A stretch of DNA of 64,000 nt from JADJPO01 sp046330955 (GCA_046330955.1 JAXLRT010000005.1:163968-227967); one strand, 5' to 3'; shown: positions 27,564 through 36,823, numbered from the stretch's first letter. Translations and numbers: made by a program. Notes: a model not told the origin generated them from the sequence alone.

Positions 27564-28802
27564 ATGATGGATCGTCGCCCGTCCCCGGCCTCCTGGGGTC
27601 GCCGGTTCCTGGTCACCGCCGGTGCGGCGGTCGCCACCGCTGCCGCGGTCGCGCTGCCTGCACAGCCAGCCGCCGCCGTCGTCCCGCTGTCGTTCGACCT
27701 CGGCCCCGCCGTCACGGTCGACGAGGGATCGACGTTGTCGATCTCGGCCCCGATCATCGACGAGGTGGACGACGGCGGCCTGGGGTGGGACTACTCGGTC
27801 GACTGGGGCGACGGCACCATGACGCTGCCGGGCCACAACAACACCCCCGTGGTCTCGCTCAGCCACGTCTACACGAACGGCACCGCCAACGTCACCGTGC
27901 GGGTCTCGGTCTACGACGGCAGCATCGATTTCGCGATGGACACGCTGGCGGTGACCGTGGCCAACGTGCCGCCCACGGCGAACCTGGCGGGTCCCGCCGC
28001 CGTCAACGAGGGGTCGCCCTACGTGGGGCAGATCACCGCCACGGATCCGGGCGCCGACCAGCTGACGTACTTCCTGAACTGGAACGACGGTCTGCAGGTG
28101 CAGTGGTTCGTCCCGATCGGCACCGGGCTGGTGCAGCACTACTACCTCGACGACGCGGACGGCCCCGTGAACTCGACGCCGCACACCCTGACCTTGTCCG
28201 TCAGCGATGGCGAGGCGACGACCATCGTGACCAACATCGTGACGGTCGACAACGTGGCTCCGGTGATGCCGATCAGTGGTGCCGCCACGACCACCGTCGG
28301 GGCGACCTACTCCGTCACCCTCGGCTCGATCACCGACCCTGGGCCCGACACCCGCACCGGCGGCGTCCTGCGCTGGGGCGACGGAACCACCCAGGCGGCA
28401 GCGGTCGGTACCTTCACCCACACGTACACCTCCGCAGGAGCCAAGACCGTCTCGGTCGACCTGACCGACGAGGACGGCACCTTCACCGCGGGGTCCCTGT
28501 CGGTGAACGTCGCGAGTGCCACGCCCAGCGCGCCGTCCAACCTGACGGCGACGGCCACGTCGAGGTCGGCGATCCGGTTGAACTGGACCAACACCACCAC
28601 CAACCAGACCTCGATCCAGATCGAGCGCTGCAAGGGGGTCGGGTGCACCTCGTTCACCCGGGTGGCGACCGTCTCGGGGACGACGCTCAGCTACAGCAAC
28701 ACCGGGCTGAGCGGCAAGACCACCTACACCTACCGCATCCGGTCGGTTAACGCCGCGGGCACCTCGCCGTACTCCAACGTCGCGGCGGCTCGCACGCTCT
28801 GA
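27564..28802 (+). CDS. Secreted PKD-repeat and fibronectin type III protein
   Basis: 412 residues. Signal peptide at 1-38 (RRFLVTAGAAVATAAAVALP, then PAAA cleavage). The mature chain has three PKD-like beta-sandwich domains, recognised by YSVDWGDGTMTLPG with HVYTNGTANVTVRVSV, by TATDPGADQLTYFLNWNDG and by GVLRWGDGTTQAA with FTHTYTSAGAKTVSVD. A fibronectin type III domain (PSAPSNLTATATSRSAIRLN to TYTYRIRSVNAAGTSPYSN) ends the protein. No catalytic domain or anchor is visible, so it is probably an extracellular adhesion or matrix-binding protein. It interrupts the conserved mnmA to MetE-like order. Confidence 0.85.
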   Translation: MMDRRPSPASWGRRFLVTAGAAVATAAAVALPAQPAAAVVPLSFDLGPAVTVDEGSTLSISAPIIDEVDDGGLGWDYSVDWGDGTMTLPGHNNTPVVSLSHVYTNGTANVTVRVSVYDGSIDFAMDTLAVTVANVPPTANLAGPAAVNEGSPYVGQITATDPGADQLTYFLNWNDGLQVQWFVPIGTGLVQHYYLDDADGPVNSTPHTLTLSVSDGEATTIVTNIVTVDNVAPVMPISGAATTTVGATYSVTLGSITDPGPDTRTGGVLRWGDGTTQAAAVGTFTHTYTSAGAKTVSVDLTDEDGTFTAGSLSVNVASATPSAPSNLTATATSRSAIRLNWTNTTTNQTSIQIERCKGVGCTSFTRVATVSGTTLSYSNTGLSGKTTYTYRIRSVNAAGTSPYSNVAAARTL

Positions 28803-28820
28803 CCCGACTCCCCGGCTTCC

Positions 28821-28860
28821 GGGGTGCCGAACGCGACTCATGCGACGCGTTCGGCACCCC
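28821..28860. terminator. Perfect 15-bp stem with 10-nt loop
   Basis: Arms 28821-28835 (GGGGTGCCGAACGCG) and 28846-28860 are exact complements, 18 bases after the PKD protein stop. It is a likely terminator for that gene, without a U tract. Confidence 0.7.
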
Positions 28861-28900
28861 GGTGCTGTCGGTGGCAGCGACCTCGCGCACCTCGGCCCTC

Positions 28901-28906
28901 TACGGT
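28901..28906 (+). promoter_or_regulatory. -10 element of a leaderless promoter (MetE-like gene)
   Basis: TACGGT ends six bases before GTG 28913. Confidence 0.48.
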
Positions 28907-28912
28907 GGGGGC

Positions 28913-29935
28913 GTGACCCGCCGAGACCTGCTGACCGTGCCCGGCCGCGCCAGCGGCGTCGGTAGCTGGCCCGGCGAGGATGCGCCGGACGCCGGGCGCA
29001 TCACGTTCGGTGAACTGGGCGACCCGCACGTGCCCTACCTGCCGGAGCTGCCCGGTCGTGGCCCCGGAGCCGACCTGATCGGCCGCGGCGCGGTGTTCCT
29101 GGTGGATCTGCCGGTCGACCTGCAGCCCTCGGGCTGGCGACTCGTCGATCACCCCGGCCGCGATCTGGCGCGGGCGCAGTCGTTCCTGCGCCAGGACCTC
29201 GACCTGCTGGCCGAACTCGCCGACGGCTACGCCGGCCCGCTCAAGGTGCAGGTGTGCGGCCCCTGGACGCTGGCCGGATCGCTGCTGCTGCCGCGCCTCG
29301 AACGCGTCGTGGTCGATGCCGGTGCCTGTCGCGACCTGATCGCCTCGCTCGCCGAAGGGGTCGCCCGCCACGTCGCCGAGGTGCGCCGCCTGGTGCCGAA
29401 CGCGCAGCTGGTACTGCAGCTCGACGAGCCCTCGCTGCCGGCGGTCGCGGCCGGGCGGTTGCCGACCTCCAGCGGTTTCGGCCGACTCCGCGCGGTCGCC
29501 GGACCCGTGGTCATCGAGGGGGTCTCGACCGTGCTGGACGCCGCGCAGCGCGCGGGGGCGACCGAGCGGATCGTGCACTGCTGCGACGGCGCCGTCCCGG
29601 TCGCCGCGCTCGCCAAGGCCGGGGCGACCGGGCTGTCGGTGGACGTCGAGTCGATCGGGCGCACCGGGTGGGAGGCGCTCGCCGGGCCGATCGAGAACGG
29701 CCTGGGGCTGTGGGCCGGCGTGGTGCCGACCACGGGTGCGCTGCCGGCCACCGGTGAGGCGGTGGACGCCGTGTGGCGCCGCTGGCGCGGCCTCGCCCTG
29801 GACGTCGCCCTGCTGCGGGGCGTCGTCCTGACACCGGCGTGCGGGCTGGCGGGGGCGGCGTCCCCGGCCGATGCCCGCGCCCGGCTCACCCGGGTGCGGG
29901 AGGCCGCCGGCGCGCTGGCGGAACGCGCCGGCTGA
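28913..29935 (+). CDS. MetE-like (cobalamin-independent methionine synthase C-terminal family) protein
   Basis: 340 residues from a GTG, only about half the size of true MetE. Recognisable parts: GVGSWPGEDAPDAGRITFGE, PLKVQVCGPWTLAGSLLL, LVLQLDEPSLPAV, RIVHCCDGAVPVAALAKAG and LSVDVESIGRTGWEAL. The DEPS and HCC motifs resemble the zinc- and homocysteine-binding barrel of MetE/UroD-type enzymes. The M. tuberculosis counterpart lies beside ligA and is annotated as a methionine synthase-like protein of unproven activity. A short form may use a different methyl donor or be non-catalytic. Confidence 0.82.
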   Translation: MTRRDLLTVPGRASGVGSWPGEDAPDAGRITFGELGDPHVPYLPELPGRGPGADLIGRGAVFLVDLPVDLQPSGWRLVDHPGRDLARAQSFLRQDLDLLAELADGYAGPLKVQVCGPWTLAGSLLLPRLERVVVDAGACRDLIASLAEGVARHVAEVRRLVPNAQLVLQLDEPSLPAVAAGRLPTSSGFGRLRAVAGPVVIEGVSTVLDAAQRAGATERIVHCCDGAVPVAALAKAGATGLSVDVESIGRTGWEALAGPIENGLGLWAGVVPTTGALPATGEAVDAVWRRWRGLALDVALLRGVVLTPACGLAGAASPADARARLTRVREAAGALAERAG

Positions 29936-29953
29936 TCGGCTGAGCCGGCTGAG

Positions 29954-30892
29954 TCAGCGGCCGTTCTTGCGCATCAGGGTCGACTTGCCGAACAGCGACT
30001 CGATCAGGTCGACGGCCACCTTCGCGGTGGCGTTGTGGACGTCGTAGCTCGGGTTGAGCTCGGTGACGTCCAGGCTGGCCAGCAGGCCGGTGTCGGCGAT
30101 CATCTCCATGCACAGTTGGGCCTCGCGGTAGGTCGGCCCACCGCGCACCGTCGTCCCGACGCCCGGGGCGATCTCGGGGTCGAGGAAGTCGACGTCGAAG
30201 CTGACGTGCAGGTGGGTGCCCTCGTCCAGGCCGCGCAGCGCCATGTCCATGGTGCGGCGCATGGTGTGCTCGTCGATGAAGCGCATGTCGAACACGTCCA
30301 GCCCGGCCTGGTGCACCAGCTTGCGCTCGCCGTCGTCGACGCTGCGGATGCCGATCTGGCGCACCCACTCGGCGTCGATGGCCGGGGTCCTCCCGCCGAT
30401 GCCGGTCAGCCGGTCCGGGCCGATGCCGCACAGGCAGGCCACCGGCATGCCGTGGATGTTGCCGCTCGGGGTGAGCTCGTAGGTGTTGAAGTCGGCGTGC
30501 GCGTCCAGCCAGAGCACCCGCAGCCGCTTGCCCTGCTCACGACAGTGGCGGGCCACCGCGCTGATCGAGCCGATCGCCAGGCAGTGGTCACCGCCCAGCA
30601 TGATCGGCAGGGTGCCGTCGACCAGCGCGGTGTGGATCGCCTCGTGCACCGCCTCGTTCCAGGTGACCACCTCGTCGAGGTGGCGGTAGCCGTCGACCGG
30701 GGGCAGCCAGGGATTGGCCGGCCCGGCGAGGTTGCCCCGGTCGTCGACGGTCAGGCCGTGACGCTCGAGGGCCTCGACGATGCCGGCGACCCGCATTGCC
30801 TCCGGCCCCATCGAGGCGCCGCGGGCGCCGGCGCCGACGTCGGTGGGGGCGCCGATGAGTGAGACGGTGGTGGCAGCCGTCGGTGCAGTCAT
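29954..30892 (-). CDS. rocF: Arginase
   Basis: 312 residues of the ureohydrolase family; hydrolyses arginine to ornithine and urea with two Mn ions. Metal ligands are in MLGGDHCLAIGS, LWLDAHADFNT and HVSFDVDFLDPEIAPGVGT. NTYELTPSGNIHGMPVA matches arginases rather than agmatinases. No other arginine gene is nearby. TATAAC ends six bases before the ATG, indicating a leaderless transcript even though it follows the ABC permease gene on the same strand by 69 bases. Confidence 0.92.
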   Translation of the reverse strand: MTAPTAATTVSLIGAPTDVGAGARGASMGPEAMRVAGIVEALERHGLTVDDRGNLAGPANPWLPPVDGYRHLDEVVTWNEAVHEAIHTALVDGTLPIMLGGDHCLAIGSISAVARHCREQGKRLRVLWLDAHADFNTYELTPSGNIHGMPVACLCGIGPDRLTGIGGRTPAIDAEWVRQIGIRSVDDGERKLVHQAGLDVFDMRFIDEHTMRRTMDMALRGLDEGTHLHVSFDVDFLDPEIAPGVGTTVRGGPTYREAQLCMEMIADTGLLASLDVTELNPSYDVHNATAKVAVDLIESLFGKSTLMRKNGR

Positions 30893-30898
30893 GGCGCT

Positions 30899-30904
30899 GT
30901 TATA
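30899..30904 (-). promoter_or_regulatory. -10 element of a leaderless promoter (arginase)
   Basis: Minus-strand TATAAC, six bases before ATG 30892, the best -10 match among the leaderless candidates. Confidence 0.55.
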
Positions 30905-30961
30905 CCCCGACGGCGGGCCGGGGTCGGCTCGATCCGTCCCGGAGACCCGTCAGGTGTCGGC

Positions 30962-32155
30962 TCAGGTGTCGGCGCGCCACGCCTGGCGCAGCCCGACCCG
31001 GCTGCCGGTCTGCAGCAGGGAACGGCGATAGATCCGCTCCCCGAGCCGGATGGTGCCGGCGGCCGCGAGCAACAGCCCCGCCAGCGCCAGCACCACCTGC
31101 CACCACGGCACGGCGTGCTGCACGAGGCGGATCGGCATCACCACCGCCGAGAACGGCGGCACGAACGAGGCGATCACCTGCCAGCGCCCCTCGAAGAAGA
31201 GCGAGCCGAAGGTCACCGCCATGACGGTGAGGGTGACCGGGCCGGACGTCGCCTGCAGGTCCTCCTGCCGGCTCGCCAGCGAGCCGGCGACCGCCCACAG
31301 ACAGGCGAGCATGACGAAGCCGGCCAGGAAGAACACCACGAACCAGAGCGTGGCGCCGGTCAACGAGGGCACCAGGGAGCCGTAGTCGGTGAAGCTCAGC
31401 CCGATCAGGCCGACCACGAGGTAGAGCACCAGTTGCCCGGCGGCGATCGCGGTGTTGCCGACCACCTTGCCCGCGAGCAATTGGCGCAACGGGATCGCCG
31501 TGGCGATGATCTCGACGATCCGAGACTGCTTCTCCTCCAGGACGCTGGAGGCCAGGGTGACGCCGAAGATCAGGGACGCCATGTAGAACAGGAACGCGAA
31601 CGCCCCCCCGACCAGCTTGCCCAGCCCGGCACGCTGGGCGTCACCCTCGAGCAGCGTCGTGGTGACGGTGGAACCACGTTCCAGGTCGGCCACCGAGACC
31701 TCGGCGCGGGCCGCGTTCTGCTGCAACGCCTGGGTCCGGATCACTTGGCGCACCACGGATTCCAGCGAGTCGTTGGTGTCCGACTTGGTGGTCAGCACCC
31801 AGGTGTCACCGGTGTGACCCAGCCAGGCGTCGGCCTCGCCGGACATCACCGCGGCGCGGGCGGCCGCGTCGTCCGGTACCGCCGTCGGCCGGACGATCAC
31901 CTTGTCGTCGAGGCGCTGGGCGCTGTCGCGTACCGCGCCGGCCATGGACGTCGCCGCGGGGGTCGCCACGACGGTGAAGGTCTCGGTCCGCGCGGACAGC
32001 AGGGCCTGCGCCACGCTGAGGGCCGTGATCAGGGCGACGGTGCCCAGGGTGCTGATCACGAAGGTCTTGTCCGTCAGCTTGACCAGGACCTCGCGGATCG
32101 CGACCAGGCGCCAGGTGTGTCGTGGTTCGACGTGTTCGGCGGTCGTGATGGTCAT
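30962..32155 (-). CDS. ABC-2 type export permease (NatB-like)
   Basis: 397 residues from ATG 32155, which overlaps the ATPase stop as ATGA. One transmembrane helix near the N-terminus (FVISTLGTVALITALSVAQA) is followed by a large external domain of about 150 residues, then five or six helices (GKLVGGAFAFLFYMASLIFG, SVLEEKQSRIVEIIATAIP, GQLVLYLVVGLIGLSF, FFLAGFVMLACLWAVAGS and others). This layout is that of NatB/YhaP-type export permeases, with the EEKxxRxxE motif before the coupling region. The substrate is unknown; Na+ or drug export is typical of the family. Its position after a sensor kinase and regulator suggests stress-induced export. Confidence 0.87.
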   Translation of the reverse strand: MTITTAEHVEPRHTWRLVAIREVLVKLTDKTFVISTLGTVALITALSVAQALLSARTETFTVVATPAATSMAGAVRDSAQRLDDKVIVRPTAVPDDAAARAAVMSGEADAWLGHTGDTWVLTTKSDTNDSLESVVRQVIRTQALQQNAARAEVSVADLERGSTVTTTLLEGDAQRAGLGKLVGGAFAFLFYMASLIFGVTLASSVLEEKQSRIVEIIATAIPLRQLLAGKVVGNTAIAAGQLVLYLVVGLIGLSFTDYGSLVPSLTGATLWFVVFFLAGFVMLACLWAVAGSLASRQEDLQATSGPVTLTVMAVTFGSLFFEGRWQVIASFVPPFSAVVMPIRLVQHAVPWWQVVLALAGLLLAAAGTIRLGERIYRRSLLQTGSRVGLRQAWRADT

Positions 32156-33033
32156 GCCGCCACCTCCTTGTAGAGCTCGGTCAGGGACGGGACGACGGGT
32201 GAGAACTCGCGAATCGCGCCCCGGCTCAGGGCCTCTCGCAGCAGGTGCCGGCCGGCCTCGGGGTCGTCCAGTTCGATCAGGGCGCTGCTGCCGTCGACGT
32301 CCAGGGCGTTCACCCCGGGGGTGCCGCGCACCCAGCCGGCATCGACGTCGAGCGCCAACCGGTACCGCGGGGTGGTGGTACGGCGCAGGTCGTCGACCCG
32401 TCCCTGGGTGACCAGGCGGCCCCGCGACATGATCGCCACCCGGTCGCACAGCCGCTCCATCAGGTCGAGCTGGTGGGAGGAGAACAGCACCGGCAGCCCG
32501 TTCGCGGCGTGCTCGCGTACCACGCCCGCCATCTGCTCGACGGCCACCGGGTCGAGACCCGAGAACGGCTCGTCCAGGATCAGGGCGATCGGTGAGGAGA
32601 TCACCGCGGCCACGATCTGCACCCGCTGCTGGTTGCCCAGGGACAGCTTCTCGACGCGCTCCTTGGTGCGGTCGGCCAGGCCGAACCGCTCGAGCAGGGT
32701 GGTGGCGCGGCTGCGCGCCTCGGCGGCGGTGAGCCCGGTGAGCCGGCCGAGGTAGATGAGCTGATCGAGCACTGGCTGCTTGGGGTACAGGCCCCGCTCC
32801 TCGGGCATGTAGCCGAACCGGCGACGGTCCGCAGCGGTGATCGGACGCCCCTGCCAGAGCACCTGGCCGCCGTGGCTGCCGAGCACGCCCGTGATCAGTC
32901 GCATGGTGGTGGTCTTGCCGGCCCCGTTGGCACCGACGAATCCCGTGAGCATGCCCCCGGGGACGTCGAGGCTCACCTGGTCGACCGCGGTCAGGTCACC
33001 GAAACGCCGGGTCAGATCGATGGTCTGCAACAT
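32152..33033 (-). CDS. ABC transporter ATPase (NatA-like)
   Basis: 293 residues. Walker A is GANGAGKTT, the signature is LSLGNQQRV, Walker B is LILDEPFSGLDP and the switch His lies in LFSSHQLDLMERLCD. The C-terminal 60 residues match NatA-like ATPases that pair with ABC-2 permeases. It lies 58 bases after the response regulator stop. TACGGT seven bases before the ATG suggests its own leaderless promoter. Confidence 0.93.
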   Translation of the reverse strand: MLQTIDLTRRFGDLTAVDQVSLDVPGGMLTGFVGANGAGKTTTMRLITGVLGSHGGQVLWQGRPITAADRRRFGYMPEERGLYPKQPVLDQLIYLGRLTGLTAAEARSRATTLLERFGLADRTKERVEKLSLGNQQRVQIVAAVISSPIALILDEPFSGLDPVAVEQMAGVVREHAANGLPVLFSSHQLDLMERLCDRVAIMSRGRLVTQGRVDDLRRTTTPRYRLALDVDAGWVRGTPGVNALDVDGSSALIELDDPEAGRHLLREALSRGAIREFSPVVPSLTELYKEVAA

Positions 33034-33040
33034 GGGATTC

Positions 33041-33046
33041 ACCGTA
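33041..33046 (-). promoter_or_regulatory. -10 element of a leaderless promoter (ABC ATPase)
   Basis: Minus-strand TACGGT, seven bases before ATG 33033. Confidence 0.42.
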
Positions 33047-33091
33047 GGAAGCGTTGGGCACCCGCGGATCGGCCGCGCGACGGAGATCCGG

Positions 33092-33793
33092 CTACTCCGC
33101 CGCGGGGAGGAGGCCGGCTTCGTGCGCCACGACGACCGCCCGGATCCGATCGCGCACGCCGAGCTTGGCCAGCACGTTCGAGACGTGGGTCTTGACCGTG
33201 GCCTCACCCAGGAAGAGCCGCGTGGCGATCTCGGCGTTGGACAGCCCCCGGCCCAGCAGCAGGAAGACCTCGTGCTCGCGCTCGGTGAGCCGGTCGATCT
33301 CCGGGTGGGGAATGACCGCGCGTGGCGGCGGCGGGTGGGGCTGACGGGTCATCCGCTCGATGACCCGCAGCGTCACCTCCGGGGCGAGCAACGCCTGGCC
33401 GTGGGCTGCGGCCCGGACGGCGTCGATCACGTCCTCGGGCTCGGCGTTCTTCAACAGGAAGCCGCTGGCGCCGGCCCGCAGGGCGTCGAACAGATAGTCG
33501 TCCCGATCGAAGGTGGTCAGGATGACGACCCGGCCGAGGCTCTCGGCGACGATCTGCCGGGTGGCCTCGATGCCGTCCATCACCGGCATCTGCACATCCA
33601 TCAGGGTCACGTCGGGGCACAGGCGACGAGCCTGGTCGACGGCGTCGGCCCCATCGGCGGCCTGGCCGACCACCTCGAGATCGTCCTCGGCCGAGAGCAT
33701 CAGGGCGAACCCGGCTCGCATCAGCCGTTGGTCGTCGACCAGCAGCACCCGCACCGGCGCCACGGAGCCCCGAGAACCCGAGGAGCTGGTCAC
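33092..33793 (-). CDS. NarL/LuxR-family response regulator
   Basis: 233 residues from a GTG that overlaps the kinase stop (GTGA). Receiver domain: VRVLLVDDQRLMRAGF (acidic pair), phospho-acceptor Asp in VTLMDVQMPVMDGIEA, Thr in VVILTTFDRDDY and Lys in SGFLLKNAEPED. LuxR-type HTH at the C-terminus: LTEREHEVFLLLGRGLSNAE, then TVKTHVSNVLAKLGVRDR. It pairs with the adjacent kinase, and the nearest targets would be the downstream ABC exporter genes. Confidence 0.95.
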   Translation of the reverse strand: MTSSSGSRGSVAPVRVLLVDDQRLMRAGFALMLSAEDDLEVVGQAADGADAVDQARRLCPDVTLMDVQMPVMDGIEATRQIVAESLGRVVILTTFDRDDYLFDALRAGASGFLLKNAEPEDVIDAVRAAAHGQALLAPEVTLRVIERMTRQPHPPPPRAVIPHPEIDRLTEREHEVFLLLGRGLSNAEIATRLFLGEATVKTHVSNVLAKLGVRDRIRAVVVAHEAGLLPAAE

Positions 33794-35280
33794 GACGCCG
33801 CCACGGTCAGCGGCAGCCGCACCCGGACCCGATACCCGCCACCGATCCGGGGGCCGATGTCGGCCTCGCCGTGGTGCATGGCCACCCGCTCGCGGATGCC
33901 GAGCTGGCCCAGACCGCTGCCGGAGGTGCCGCTGCGCGGCCGGCCGTCGTCGGTCACCTCGAGTTCGGCGTAGCCGCCGGTGGCCCGCTCGTCGACCCGC
34001 AACACGACGGTGACCTTGGTGGCCGTCGAGTGGCGGCGCACGTTGGCCAGCGATTCCTGAGCCACGCGGTACAGCGATCGCGAGACCGCGGTGGGCAGGT
34101 GTTCGACGGCGGCGGAAGGACTCTCGACCAGGGTGTAGGTGGTGTTCAGGGCCGCCGTTGCCGAGCCGGCCACCAGGGCAGCCAGCTCCTCCACCCCCGG
34201 AGAGGACAGGCGCGAGTCGGCCTCACCGGGGTAGGCCGCGAACCCGCCGGGAACGGCCTCGCGCCGTGGGGCCGGGTCGTGAGGCACTGTCGCGTCCGGT
34301 GTCGCCTCCGATGTTGCGTCCGCCGTCGCGTCCGCCCCGGTGCGCAGCGCGCCCAGCAGGCCCCGCATCTGGCCCACGGCCTCACGCGAGGACTGCTCGA
34401 TCTCGCTCAGCGCCGCGCGCGCGTCGTCCAGCCGGTCAGGGTTGCGCTCGAGCACTCGGCGGGCGGCGCCTGCCTGTACCCCGATCACCGAGACGTGATG
34501 GGCCACCACGTCGTGCAGCTCGCGGGCGATCCGCAGCCGCTCGCTCACCACCGCGCGGCGGCGCAGTTCGGCGCCCTGGACGGCGAGCAGCTCGGCCTGG
34601 TCGGCCAGGCGGGCCTGCTGCCGGGCACCGCGCCAGGTGATCTGCCCCGCCAGGACGGCGCCGCCGAAGTAGAGCACGTTGATCAGGGTGGTGACCAGGA
34701 CGGCGGCGACGATCGGCGAGACCAGACCGAAGTGGCCGTCGGCGTCGGCACCCAGGCCCTCGCGGAGCTGATCCAGGCTGTTGCCGAGGGCGAACTGCCA
34801 GCCCAGCCAGGCGAACATGAACGTGATGAGGCCCCCCACCACCAGCACCATCTCGCGGCGGCTGCGCGCCCAGGCGACGCCCGAGAAGATGGCCACGAAG
34901 TAGACCACCTGCGAGGTGACCAGGGACATCACGATCGGCATCGTCACCCCGACCACGAACATGTGGGCCGCGGCGAGACTCGCCACGCTCAGCGGCCAGC
35001 GCCGTCGTCCGATCAGGATCAGTGCCCCCGCCGTCACCGCGACCCACTGTACCCAGATGGGGGCGTCCAGCTCCTGCAGGCCGCCACTGCTGCGGTACAG
35101 CTCGAGGGTGGCGCCGCAGAACAGCAGGGTGACCAGGCCGACCACCACATCGCTGCGGCCCAGGACGGCGGGCCGCACCCAGTCGTCGTCCAGGGCGAAG
35201 AACCGGGACAACCGGCCAGGCCCGGACGTGGCGCGGCCCCGGGCGCTGCTCGCGCGCGCGGACATCACCGATTCGGCCAC
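33790..35280 (-). CDS. NarL-type sensor histidine kinase
   Basis: 496 residues from GTG 35280. The N-terminal half has about six membrane helices (VGLVTLLFCGATLELY, WVQWVAVTAGALILIG, HMFVVGVTMPIVMSLVTS, VYFVAIFSGVAWA and others) and no large external sensor domain. The HisKA_3 segment has the phospho-accepting His in RELHDVVAHHVSVIGVQAG, followed by REAVGQMRGLLGALR. A Thr/Pro/Ala-rich insert separates it from the HATPase end (RVAQESLANVRRHS, ELEVTDDGRPRSG, GLGQLGIRERVAMHHG). Such membrane-embedded sensors often detect cell-envelope stress. TAGGGT lies six bases before the start. Confidence 0.93.
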   Translation of the reverse strand: MAESVMSARASSARGRATSGPGRLSRFFALDDDWVRPAVLGRSDVVVGLVTLLFCGATLELYRSSGGLQELDAPIWVQWVAVTAGALILIGRRRWPLSVASLAAAHMFVVGVTMPIVMSLVTSQVVYFVAIFSGVAWARSRREMVLVVGGLITFMFAWLGWQFALGNSLDQLREGLGADADGHFGLVSPIVAAVLVTTLINVLYFGGAVLAGQITWRGARQQARLADQAELLAVQGAELRRRAVVSERLRIARELHDVVAHHVSVIGVQAGAARRVLERNPDRLDDARAALSEIEQSSREAVGQMRGLLGALRTGADATADATSEATPDATVPHDPAPRREAVPGGFAAYPGEADSRLSSPGVEELAALVAGSATAALNTTYTLVESPSAAVEHLPTAVSRSLYRVAQESLANVRRHSTATKVTVVLRVDERATGGYAELEVTDDGRPRSGTSGSGLGQLGIRERVAMHHGEADIGPRIGGGYRVRVRLPLTVAAS

Positions 35281-35286
35281 TCGATC

Positions 35287-35292
35287 ACCCTA
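35287..35292 (-). promoter_or_regulatory. -10 element of a leaderless promoter (sensor kinase)
   Basis: Minus-strand TAGGGT, six bases before GTG 35280. Confidence 0.42.
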
Positions 35293-35447
35293 GGAGGGCC
35301 GCGTCGGGTTGTCCTCCGTCGCGCGGCGGGTGTGATCGTTGCTCGGCAGGGTACGGCTCCGTCGACCGGGGGAGGCGACGGTGAAGCGCAGCCCCGGGCC
35401 GTCGGCCGGGCGATGCCGGATGCGTCGGGATGGGTCACCATCGAAGG

Positions 35448-36360
35448 GTGCAGCCACCGGTCGAGGAGTTCGCGGCCCATCGCCCGTCGGGGGCGCTGGC
35501 GGGCGTCGCTCCGTTGATCAGTGGCTACCGCGAGCTCGGGCTCGCCCCGGGGGTGCACCGGGGACTGCCCTCGCCGTACCTCACCCTGATCATCACGTGG
35601 GATGAACCGTGCACCGTCGCGATCCACCCCGACCCACGGCAACCGGGTGACAGCTACCCCGCGCTGGTCGGCGGGCTGCACGTCCGGCCGGCTCTGGTCA
35701 CGCACGACGGCGCGCAATCCGGCGTTCAGGTGGCGCTGAACCCGCTGGCCGCTCGTGTCGTCCTGGGGGTGCCCGCGGGCGAATTGGTGATGCGCGACCT
35801 GCACCTCGAGCAGCTGATCGGACCGGCAGCGCACCGGTTGCGCGAGCAGTTGGGGGCGGCGGCGGGCTGGCCCGAGCGGTTCGCGATCGTCGAGGGATTC
35901 CTGGGCGAACGGCTCGCCCGCGGTGCGGGGGCAGGGGCCGCGGCCGGTGGGGTGGTCCGGCGGGAGGTGCGTGGGGTCTGGAGTGCGGTGGTCGCGCGCC
36001 GCGGGGTGGTGCGGGTCGACGAGCTGGCGCGAGCGGCCGGGTGGAGCAGCCGCCATCTGGGCGAGCAGTTCCGGCGTGAGCTCGGGCTGTCCCCGAAGAC
36101 CGCGGCGCGGGTGGTGCGCTTCGACGCGGCCCGGCGGCGGCTGCCGCACGCACTGGCGACGGGGCATCGCCGAGCTCGCCTGTGCGTCGGGCTATGCGGA
36201 TCAGGCGCACCTGACCCGGGACTTTCGGGAGTTCGCCGGGCTGGCGCCACGGGCCTGGTGGGCGGCCGAGTTCCGAAACCTTCAATCCTCGGCCGGCTCG
36301 GACGGCGCAGCATCGGGGCATGTCCTCGACATCTGGAGAGATGATCATGTCGACCGTTGA
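35448..36360 (+). pseudogene. AraC-family transcriptional regulator with one frameshift
   Basis: From GTG 35448 the first frame gives an AraC effector domain (YLTLIITWDEPCTVAIHP, ALNPLAARVVLGVPAGEL) and the first helix-turn-helix (VVRVDELARAAGWSSRHLGE, then LGLSPKTAARVVRFDAARR). Near 36160-36170 the family sequence moves to the next frame: IAELACASGYADQAHLTRDF, then REFAGLAPRAWWAAEF, stopping at 36360. Removing one base from GGGGCATC would fuse them into about 303 residues. The stop overlaps the start of the next gene, so they were probably coupled. Sequencing error or loss of function are both possible. Confidence 0.8.
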
Positions 36361-36784
36361 CGCCGGGTCCGCCCCGGCGAGCCTCGTCCCGCCACCCACG
36401 GTGTGGCCGACCTTCCGAGCCCGGGACGCCCGGGCGATGATCGCCTTCCTGGTGGAGGCGTTCGGCTTCCTCGAGGTGACGAGCCACGGGGAGGGTGATC
36501 GAGTCGATCACGCCCAGCTCGCCTGGCCGCCGGGTGGTGGGGTGATGCTGGGGTCGGAGCGAGACGACGGCCCACGCGTCACCGGTCCGGGGGAGTTCAG
36601 CTGCTACGTGGTGTGCGACGACCCCGATGGGCTGCACCGGCGCGCGACCGCCGCGGGCGCCGTCGTGGTGGCCGAGGTGACCGACACCGACTACGGCTCA
36701 CGGGATGTGGGCTTCGCCGATCCCGAGGGCAACCACTGGTACTTCGGCACCTACCGGGGCGAGCCGCGTCCGACCCCGCGCTGA
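36347..36784 (+). CDS. VOC (glyoxalase/bleomycin-resistance fold) protein
   Basis: 145 residues. ATG 36347 has GGAGAG six bases upstream, preferred over two in-frame ATGs before it. Two beta-alpha-beta-beta-beta units are seen: WPTFRARDARAMIAFLVEAF with VDHAQLAWPPGGGVMLGSE, and YVVCDDPDGLHRRATAAGA with YGSRDVGFADPEGNHWYFGT. The metal-binding pattern is incomplete. Substrate unknown. It overlaps the end of the AraC gene, which may regulate it. Confidence 0.85.
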   Translation: MSTVDAGSAPASLVPPPTVWPTFRARDARAMIAFLVEAFGFLEVTSHGEGDRVDHAQLAWPPGGGVMLGSERDDGPRVTGPGEFSCYVVCDDPDGLHRRATAAGAVVVAEVTDTDYGSRDVGFADPEGNHWYFGTYRGEPRPTPR

Positions 36785-36823
36785 TCGGGGAACCTGCCGC
36801 CGTCCCCGCCGTCCCTGCCGCGC

